Source: Pseudomonadota bacterium (GTDB lineage: Bacteria; Pseudomonadota; Alphaproteobacteria; Rhizobiales; Xanthobacteraceae). From it: a stretch of DNA of 10,631 nucleotides. This document shows positions 5,406-10,631 of the stretch, in pieces; positions within the stretch are counted from its first letter, which is position 1, and each line of letters begins with the position of its first letter. The DNA lies in contig JAEZFA010000178.1 of the NCBI GenBank assembly GCA_023417665.1, positions 1 through 10,631 of the forward strand, given 5' to 3'. Made by a program: the position numbers and the translations under genes. A model generated the notes under the pieces. That model was given only the letters and a program-made list of their open reading frames with translations. It was not told the origin of the DNA and ran no database searches.

Positions 5406-7001
5406 ATGGTCAACCTTTCGGCGGTTACGGAGCGCCGTCCATATAACGCGACAAGCGAGTTCGTCGATGCCAATGTCGCGGCCGGCCGCGGCGGGAAAGT
5501 CGCCTTCAAGGAAGGCAACCGCACTCTCACCTACGGCGAATTGCAAAAGGAATCCTGCCGCTTCGCAAGCGGGCTGAAGGCGTTTGGCTTCGGCCATGAA
5601 ACCCGGATGGTCATGCTTGCGCTCGATACGATCGAGTTTCCGATCGCCTTCTGGGGCGCGATCCGCGGCGGCGTTGCGCCGATCCCGCTGAATACGCTGC
5701 TTGCCGCCGAACAGTACGCCTACATGATCGAGGACAGCCGCGCGAGCGTGCTGCTGGTTTCCGAAGCGCTCGCAAAAACCGTTGAACCGATCCTGCCGAA
5801 ATTATCATGGCTGAAAGCCGTGATCGTCGCCGGCGACAAGCGCGCGATTTCGGGCGGAGCGCTCGCCGTCCATGGCTTCGACGAGGTGCTCGCCGGGGGT
5901 AAGGCCGACCTCTTCACGGCGCCGACGCTGTCGGACGAAGTCGCCTTCTGGCTCTATTCCTCGGGCTCTACCGGCGCGCCGAAAGGCACCAAACACATCC
6001 ATTCCTCGCTGAGCTATACGGCGAAGACCTATGCGAGCGACGTGCTCGGCATCCAGGAAGACGACGTGGTCTATTCAGCGGCAAAGCTGTTTTTCGCCTA
6101 TGGCCTCGGCAACGCCATGACCTTCCCGATGTCGGTCGGCGCGACCACCGTGCTCCTGTCCGGACGTCCGACGCCGGATTCAGTCTTTGAACTCATCAAG
6201 AACGAACAGCCCTCAATTTTCTTCGGGGTGCCTACGCTCTATGCGGCGCTGCTTGCCGACAAACGCGCAACCCAAGGCGCAGGATCTGCAAGGCTCCGCC
6301 GCTGCGTCTCCGCCGGCGAGGCGCTGCCGCCGCATGTCGGCGAGAACTGGAAACGTCAGGTAGGCCTCGACATTCTCGACGGCATCGGCTCGACCGAGAT
6401 GCTGCATATCTTTCTCTCCAACAGCCCGAACGAGTTGCGCTACGGCACCTCCGGCAAGCCCGTGCCCGGCTATGACGCCAAGATCATCGGCGAAGACGGT
6501 CAGGAATGCGGTGTCGATGAGATCGGCGAACTCATCATTCGCGGCGCGTCGTCCGCGGAAGGCTATTGGAATCAGCGCGAAAAAAGCCGGCGCACGTTCG
6601 CCGGCGAGTGGACTTATACCGGCGACAAATATGTCCGCGATGCCGACGGCTTTCTGCGTTGCTGCGGCCGCACCGACGACATGTTCAAGGTCAGCGGCAT
6701 CTGGGTTTCACCCTTCGAGGTAGAGGCCGCACTCGTCTCGCATGAGGCTGTGCTCGAGGCCGCCGTTATCGGTCACGAGGACTCCGATGGCCTTTTGAAG
6801 CCGAAGGCTTACATCGTGCTGAAGCAAGGCTTCACGCAGAACGACCAGTTGTTCGAGAGCCTGAAGACGCATGTGAAGGACAAGGCCGGCGCCTGGAAGT
6901 ACCCGCGCTGGATCGACGTCCGCGAAGACCTGCCGAAAACGGCCACCGGCAAGATCCAGCGCTTCAAGCTGCGCGAAGAGGACGCTCGAGCCGGGACCTA
7001 A
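5406..7001 (+). CDS. bclA: Benzoate-CoA ligase
   Basis: This 531-residue adenylate-forming enzyme of the ANL superfamily activates benzoate with ATP and CoA to benzoyl-CoA, the entry step of the box pathway. It is cytoplasmic. The AMP-binding P-loop YSSGSTGAPKG is at 184-194, the GSTE motif at 328-331, YTGD at 404-407, the hinge region GRTDDMFKVSG follows, and the adenylation lysine K516 lies in PKTATGKIQR near the C-terminus. Length and overall sequence (ATSEFVDANVAAGRGGKVAF at the N-terminus, GVPTLYAALL in the middle) fit benzoate-CoA ligases. The ATG at 5406 has a good ribosome-binding site (GAGGGAG, 5393-5399). Divergent boxR upstream and boxCBA downstream support benzoate as substrate. 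Close relatives act on 2-amino-, 3-hydroxy- or 4-hydroxybenzoate, and sequence reading alone does not exclude these. Confidence 0.92.
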   Translation: MVNLSAVTERRPYNATSEFVDANVAAGRGGKVAFKEGNRTLTYGELQKESCRFASGLKAFGFGHETRMVMLALDTIEFPIAFWGAIRGGVAPIPLNTLLAAEQYAYMIEDSRASVLLVSEALAKTVEPILPKLSWLKAVIVAGDKRAISGGALAVHGFDEVLAGGKADLFTAPTLSDEVAFWLYSSGSTGAPKGTKHIHSSLSYTAKTYASDVLGIQEDDVVYSAAKLFFAYGLGNAMTFPMSVGATTVLLSGRPTPDSVFELIKNEQPSIFFGVPTLYAALLADKRATQGAGSARLRRCVSAGEALPPHVGENWKRQVGLDILDGIGSTEMLHIFLSNSPNELRYGTSGKPVPGYDAKIIGEDGQECGVDEIGELIIRGASSAEGYWNQREKSRRTFAGEWTYTGDKYVRDADGFLRCCGRTDDMFKVSGIWVSPFEVEAALVSHEAVLEAAVIGHEDSDGLLKPKAYIVLKQGFTQNDQLFESLKTHVKDKAGAWKYPRWIDVREDLPKTATGKIQRFKLREEDARAGT

Positions 7002-7009
7002 ACCGTTGA

Positions 7010-7025
7010 GATTCGGGCCCGAATC
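7010..7025. repeat. 16-bp perfect palindrome after the ligase gene
   Basis: GATTCGGGCCCGAATC is fully self-complementary and starts 8 nt past the ligase stop codon. In RNA it could fold as a 6-bp stem with a GGCC loop, which is weak for a terminator. The nearest T run (TTTT, 7037-7040) is 11 nt further on. As DNA it could be a dimeric protein-binding site upstream of the boxC operators. Its role is unknown. Confidence 0.5.
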
Positions 7026-7039
7026 ACGCTCCTGAATTT

Positions 7040-7100
7040 TAATGCATTGATCCCTTGCAGCCCTGGAAAATCGTCATTAGAACCATGCAAAATAATGCAT
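7040..7100. promoter_or_regulatory. Cluster of four TGCA elements: candidate BoxR operator region for boxC
   Basis: TGCA occurs at 7043-7046, 7056-7059, 7086-7089 and 7096-7099 in an AT-rich patch that stands out from its GC-rich surroundings. The outer two lie in identical octamers TAATGCAT (7040-7047 and 7093-7100), 53 bp apart, which is close to five helical turns. BzdR, the family relative of BoxR, binds repeated TGCA elements. The position, 42-99 nt before the boxC ATG, suits a repressor site over the boxCBA promoter. Confidence 0.55.
7055..7083 (+). promoter_or_regulatory. Weak candidate promoter for boxCBA
   Basis: TTGCAG (7055-7060) and TAGAAC (7078-7083) are 17 bp apart and match the sigma70 consensus at three and four of six positions. 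AATAAT (7091-7096) is an alternative -10 with five matches but no well-spaced -35. A promoter in this 140-bp gap is likely, but its exact position is uncertain. TGCA elements overlap both possibilities. Confidence 0.3.
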
Positions 7101-7141
7101 ACGCCCTCTAGCGAGCAAGAAACGCAAGCCAGGAAACCCCT

Positions 7142-8797
7142 ATGAAAACCATCGATTGCCAGACCGAGCCTTCCAAGTACCGGCACTGGAAACTCGAATT
7201 CGACGGCGAGGTTGCGAACCTCATCATGGACGTCGACCCGGCCGGCGGCCTCTCGACGGACTACGAGTTGAAACTCAACTCCTACGATCTCTCGGTCGAT
7301 ATCGAACTGAACGACGCAATCCAGCGGCTGCGTTTCGAGCACCCGGAAGTGCGCGCGGTCGTCATCAAGTCCGGCAAGGACAACGTATTCTGCTCGGGCG
7401 CGAATATCCGCATGCTCGGCAAGGCAACGCACGGCCACAAGGTCAATTTCTGCAAGTTCACCAACGAAACACGGCTTTCGATCGAGGACGCGAGCGAAAA
7501 CTCGAAGCAACATTATCTTTGCGCGGTGAACGGCACGGCGGCAGGCGGTGGTTACGAACTCGCGCTCACCGCCGACCACATCATGCTGATCGACGACCGC
7601 CGCTCGGCAGTGTCGCTCCCGGAAACGCCGCTGCTTGCGGTTCTCCCCGGAACGGGCGGCATCACGCGCGTCACCGACAAGCGCAAGGTGCGGCGCGACT
7701 ACGCGGACTTCTTCTGCTCCACCGAGGAAGGCATACGCGGCCAGAAGGCCGTGCAATGGCGGCTGGTCGATGAGACGGTTGCGAAGTCGAAGTGGAACGA
7801 CGCGGTCGCAACACGCGCCAAGGAACTCGCAGCAAAATCCGACCGCCCGAAGGATGCCAAGGGCGTCGCGCTGACTACGCTCGACCGCAAGTTCGATGGC
7901 GATGTAATCACTTATCCGCACGTTTCCGTCGAGATCGAGCGCGAGCGTAAATTGGCCACCATCACCGTGCGCGCCTCGAAAGACAAAGTGCCGGCGACGG
8001 CGGCTGAGGCGCTCGCGCAAGGCGACAGGTTCTGGCCGCTCGCGGTTGCGCGCGAACTCGAGGACGCGATCCTGCATCTGCGCTTCAATGAACCGGCGAT
8101 CGGCCTTCTGATTTTCAAGACCGAGGGCGATGCGCAGAGCGTGCTCGACTTCGACAAGTTCATCGCCAGCCACCAGGACGACTGGTTCCTCCGCGAAGTC
8201 CGCCACTACATCAAGCGCACGCTGAAGCGCGTCGATGTCACCTCGCGCAGCTTCGTGTCGCTCATCGAGCCCGGCACCTGTTTCGCCGGCATGCTGGCCG
8301 AACTCGTATTCGCCTCCGACCGCGCGCTGATGCTGATCGGTCAGCGCGAAGGGGACAACAAGGAGCCTGCCGCGATCATGCTCTCCGAAGCCAATTTCGG
8401 TCTCTATCCGATGGGCAACGGGCTGACGCGGCTTGAGACGCGTTTTCTCGGCGAGCCTTCAAGCGTCGAAAAAGCGAAAGCCAAACAAGGCGAGAAGATC
8501 GAAGGCGACGAAGCTGTCGAACTCGGTCTCGTCACTTTCGCCTACGAGAACTTCGACTGGGACGACGAAATCCGCGTGATGCTGGAAGAACGCGCGAGCT
8601 ATTCGCCCGACGCGCTCACCGGCATGGAAGCGAATATTCGCTTCGCGGGTCCGGAGACGATGGAGACCAAGATCTTCGGCCGCCTCACCGCCTGGCAGAA
8701 CTGGATCTTCCAGCGCCCGAATTCGGTGGGCGAACAGGGCGCTCTCAAACTTTACGGTACCGGCATTTCGCCGACCTACGATCGCGAAAGGGTGTAA
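7142..8797 (+). CDS. boxC: 2,3-Epoxybenzoyl-CoA dihydrolase (BoxC)
   Basis: This 551-residue cytoplasmic enzyme of the crotonase (enoyl-CoA hydratase) superfamily hydrolytically opens the epoxide ring of 2,3-epoxybenzoyl-CoA, giving 3,4-didehydroadipyl-CoA semialdehyde and formate. The N-terminal crotonase domain carries CSGANIRML (from 84), the oxyanion-hole block GTAAGGGYE (131-139) and LPETPLLAVLPGTGG (159-173). A second, divergent crotonase-like half contains CFAGMLAELVFASDR (380-394). This double-domain layout and the length of about 550 residues are characteristic of BoxC and exclude ordinary hydratases of about 260 residues. The ATG at 7142 has AGGA 7 nt upstream (7131-7134). boxB begins 2 nt after the stop, so the two are surely co-transcribed. 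Expression is probably controlled from the TGCA-rich gap just upstream. Confidence 0.95.
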   Translation: MKTIDCQTEPSKYRHWKLEFDGEVANLIMDVDPAGGLSTDYELKLNSYDLSVDIELNDAIQRLRFEHPEVRAVVIKSGKDNVFCSGANIRMLGKATHGHKVNFCKFTNETRLSIEDASENSKQHYLCAVNGTAAGGGYELALTADHIMLIDDRRSAVSLPETPLLAVLPGTGGITRVTDKRKVRRDYADFFCSTEEGIRGQKAVQWRLVDETVAKSKWNDAVATRAKELAAKSDRPKDAKGVALTTLDRKFDGDVITYPHVSVEIERERKLATITVRASKDKVPATAAEALAQGDRFWPLAVARELEDAILHLRFNEPAIGLLIFKTEGDAQSVLDFDKFIASHQDDWFLREVRHYIKRTLKRVDVTSRSFVSLIEPGTCFAGMLAELVFASDRALMLIGQREGDNKEPAAIMLSEANFGLYPMGNGLTRLETRFLGEPSSVEKAKAKQGEKIEGDEAVELGLVTFAYENFDWDDEIRVMLEERASYSPDALTGMEANIRFAGPETMETKIFGRLTAWQNWIFQRPNSVGEQGALKLYGTGISPTYDRERV

Positions 8798-8799
8798 CC

Positions 8800-10242
8800 A
8801 TGAACATCATGAACGTCGATTACGACGGCCTCAATCCGAACAACGTCAACCTCAGCGGCGATCCGCGCGTCAAAGCCGCGCTCGAGAAGTGGCACCCCGG
8901 CTTTCTCGACTGGTGGAACGCCATGGGCCCGGACGGATTTCAGGAGTCGCTCGTGTACTTGCGCACCGCCGTCAGCGTCGATCCGAAGGGCTGGGCCAAG
9001 TTCGATTACGTGAAAATGCCCGACTACAAGTGGGGCATCCTGCTCGCACCACAGGCCGAGGAGCGCAAGATTCCGTTCGGCGCGCATGCCGGCGAAAAGG
9101 CATGGCAGGAAGTGCCGGGCGAATATCGCGCGATGCTGCGCCGCCTGATCGTCATTCAGGGCGACACCGAACCGGCGTCGGTCGAGCAACAGCGTTTCCT
9201 GGGCAAGACCGCGCCGTCGCTCTATGACATGCGCAACCTGTTCCAGGTGAACGTCGAAGAAGGCCGCCACCTCTGGGCCATGGTTTATCTGCTGCAGAAA
9301 TATTTCGGCGCCGACGGCCGCGAGGAAGCCGAAGCGCTCTTGCAGCGCCGCTCGGGCGACGAAGACACCCCGCGCATGCTCGGCGCCTTCAACGAGGAAA
9401 CGCCGGACTGGCTTTCCTTCTTCATGTTCACCTTCTTCACCGACCGCGACGGCAAGATGCAGCTGGAAGCGCTCGCGCAATCCGGGTTCGATCCGCTGTC
9501 GCGCACCACGCGCTTCATGCTGACCGAGGAAGCGCACCACATGTTCGTCGGCGAAACCGGCGTCGGACGCACCATCGAGCGCACCTGCCAGGAAATGCAG
9601 AAGGCCGGTATCGAGGATCCGAACGACATCGAAGCGGTCCGCAAGCTCGGTGTGATCGACCTGCCGACGCTGCAGAAGAAGGCGAACCTGCATTATTCGC
9701 TGACGCTGGATCTGTTCGGCAATGAAATCTCGACCAATGCCGCAAGCGCCTTCCACGCCGGCATCAAGGGCCGCTACCGCGAGGACAAGCTCGACGACGA
9801 CCACAAGCTGGAATCGTCGACCTACCCGGTCACGCGGCTGAAGGACGGCAGGATCGTCGTCGAGGAGGTGCCCGCGCTTTCCGCACTTAACCTGCGGCTG
9901 CGCGACGACTATGTCGCCGACTGTCAGGGCGGCGTTTCGCGCTGGAACAAGGTGCTCGAGAAGTACAACATCCCGTTCCAGCTCAAGCTTCCGCATGTCG
10001 CGTTCCATCGCCACATCGGCGAGTTCTCCGGCGTCGAAGCCGATGTCGATGGTAACCTCGTCAGCGATGAGGCCTGGAACAAGAAGAAGGACGACTATCT
10101 GCCTTCCACGAACGACCGCGACTTCATCGAAAGCCTGATGAAGACCGAGGTCGAGCCGGGCAAGTTCGCAAGCTGGATCGCGCCGCCGAAAGTCGGCATC
10201 GACAACAAGCCCGGCGACTTCGAGTACGTAAAGATCGCGTAA
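8800..10242 (+). CDS. boxB: Benzoyl-CoA 2,3-epoxidase, diiron oxygenase subunit (BoxB)
   Basis: This 480-residue class I diiron oxygenase component inserts one oxygen atom of O2 into benzoyl-CoA to give 2,3-epoxybenzoyl-CoA, using electrons from NADPH delivered by BoxA. The ferritin-like four-helix iron centre can be read directly: E124 in GDTEPASVEQ, E154 and H157 in EEGRH, D215 in FFTDRDGK, and E244 and H247 in TEEAHH. The spacing matches what I recall of the ligand set in Azoarcus BoxB with a constant offset of four; this assignment is from memory. Length is normal for the family (about 475). The ATG at 8800 is 2 nt after the boxC stop, with GAAAGGG (8786-8792) as ribosome-binding site inside boxC. 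boxA follows after 62 nt. Confidence 0.96.
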   Translation: MNIMNVDYDGLNPNNVNLSGDPRVKAALEKWHPGFLDWWNAMGPDGFQESLVYLRTAVSVDPKGWAKFDYVKMPDYKWGILLAPQAEERKIPFGAHAGEKAWQEVPGEYRAMLRRLIVIQGDTEPASVEQQRFLGKTAPSLYDMRNLFQVNVEEGRHLWAMVYLLQKYFGADGREEAEALLQRRSGDEDTPRMLGAFNEETPDWLSFFMFTFFTDRDGKMQLEALAQSGFDPLSRTTRFMLTEEAHHMFVGETGVGRTIERTCQEMQKAGIEDPNDIEAVRKLGVIDLPTLQKKANLHYSLTLDLFGNEISTNAASAFHAGIKGRYREDKLDDDHKLESSTYPVTRLKDGRIVVEEVPALSALNLRLRDDYVADCQGGVSRWNKVLEKYNIPFQLKLPHVAFHRHIGEFSGVEADVDGNLVSDEAWNKKKDDYLPSTNDRDFIESLMKTEVEPGKFASWIAPPKVGIDNKPGDFEYVKIA

Positions 10243-10253
10243 CCCATCCCCTT

Positions 10254-10293
10254 GTGGCCGGGGCCGCTTGACCGGGACCCGGCCATAATTTTA
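10254..10293 (+). promoter_or_regulatory. GC-rich hairpin with short T run between boxB and boxA
   Basis: TGGCCGGG (10255-10262) and CCCGGCCA (10278-10285) form a perfect 8-bp stem, extendable by a G-T pair, around a 15-nt loop. AATTTTA (10287-10293) follows at once. It resembles a leaky intrinsic terminator. It could lower boxA expression relative to boxB or protect the boxCB message. The large loop and the T run of only four argue against full termination. Confidence 0.45.
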
Positions 10294-10304
10294 TCGGCTA
10301 ACGA

Positions 10305-10631
10305 ATGTCCGCACCGATCAAACAGCACCTGATCGACCCCGCCGTTTGCATCCGCTGCAATACGTGCGAGGCGACGTGCCCGGTCGGCGCGGTGACACAC
10401 GACTCCAACAACTATGTGGTCGACGTCACCAAGTGCAATTTCTGCATGGACTGCGTCGCGCCCTGTCCGACCGGCTCGATCAATCATTTCGTCGAGGTGA
10501 AGACGCCGTTCTCGATGGACGAGCAGTTCTCCTGGAGCGACCTGCCCGAAATTGAGGAAGTTTCCGCCGCCGACGGCCCGGCGATTTCGGTCGCCGAAGC
10601 CATCGACGATGAAGCCGCGGCACTCCTGAGC
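10305..10631 (+). CDS. boxA: BoxA, ferredoxin/reductase component of benzoyl-CoA epoxidase (3' truncated)
   Basis: The first 109 residues of a protein run off the window edge with the frame still open. It supplies electrons from NADPH to BoxB. The visible part is a bacterial-type two-[4Fe-4S] ferredoxin domain, with C15-x2-C18-x2-C21-x3-C25-P and C44-x2-C47-x2-C50-x3-C54-P. A strongly acidic linker follows (SDLPEIEEV to EAIDDEAAA, about residues 78-106). Family BoxA proteins then continue into an FAD/NADPH ferredoxin-reductase domain, expected beyond the edge. The start MSAPIKQHLIDPAVCIRC matches the expected N-terminus. There is no good ribosome-binding site before ATG 10305, which may reflect weak or leaderless-like initiation. 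The gene is 62 nt from boxB and probably in the same transcript. Confidence 0.93.
   Translation, partial: MSAPIKQHLIDPAVCIRCNTCEATCPVGAVTHDSNNYVVDVTKCNFCMDCVAPCPTGSINHFVEVKTPFSMDEQFSWSDLPEIEEVSAADGPAISVAEAIDDEAAALLS

Noticed and set aside
5314..5577. Possible leader reading frame (TTG 5314) overlapping the ligase start
   Set aside because: It has a TTG start without a ribosome-binding site, runs out of frame into a certain gene, and has arginine/serine-rich shadow composition.
6998..8206. Long open frame of 402 codons on the - strand opposite boxC
   Set aside because: It mirrors boxC codons in high-GC DNA, has a composition rich in Arg/Glu/Asp/Val with no recognisable domain, and boxC is certain on the other strand.
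8776..10014. Long open frame of 412 codons on the - strand opposite boxB
   Set aside because: Same antisense shadow effect; boxB has clear diiron motifs in the + frame and the shadow has no domain signature.
1..10631. Mobile elements, CRISPR arrays, tRNA or rRNA genes, signs of recent transfer
   Set aside because: No transposase, terminal repeats, spaced direct repeats or RNA gene signatures were seen, and base composition and codon use look even along the window.

Overview
The window is a block of aerobic aromatic-acid catabolism, almost certainly the benzoyl-CoA epoxidation (box) pathway with its regulator, activating ligase and a likely aromatic-acid uptake system. High G+C, alphaproteobacterial-looking protein sequences and the gene order suggest an alphaproteobacterium, probably Hyphomicrobiales (Bradyrhizobium/Xanthobacteraceae-like). 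This placement is an impression from the sequence, not a phylogenetic test.

Left part (1-4306, + strand): an ABC importer of the HAAT (branched-chain amino acid type) family. It has a 5'-truncated periplasmic binding protein, a LivH-type permease, a LivM permease fused in one polypeptide to a LivG-type ATPase, and a LivF-type ATPase. The last three genes are tightly coupled (1-nt gap, then an ATGA overlap). A perfect 11-bp hairpin separates the binding-protein gene from the permease genes. Its position beside box genes suggests benzoate or a related aromatic acid as substrate.

Middle (4310-5405): boxR on the - strand, an XRE-type helix-turn-helix fused to a shikimate-kinase-like domain (BoxR/BzdR family, benzoyl-CoA sensors). 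It ends 3 nt from livF in a convergent junction that carries a perfect 11-bp inverted repeat, and it is divergent from the ligase gene. The divergent region holds overlapping candidate -10 boxes around one TGCA element and implies a long, structured leader for the ligase gene.

Right part (5406-10631, + strand): benzoate-CoA ligase, then a 140-bp regulatory gap with a 16-bp palindrome and four TGCA elements (candidate BoxR operators). After that come boxC (epoxybenzoyl-CoA dihydrolase), boxB (diiron benzoyl-CoA epoxidase) and the start of boxA (ferredoxin/reductase component, cut by the window edge).

Working model: the transporter imports the aromatic acid, the ligase makes benzoyl-CoA, BoxA/BoxB epoxidise it with O2 and NADPH, and BoxC opens the ring hydrolytically to the adipyl-CoA semialdehyde derivative plus formate. 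BoxR is predicted to repress the promoters until benzoyl-CoA accumulates. The next enzyme, the BoxD aldehyde dehydrogenase, is not in the window. I do not see an unknown system here; the points of interest are regulatory structure and the transporter's architecture.
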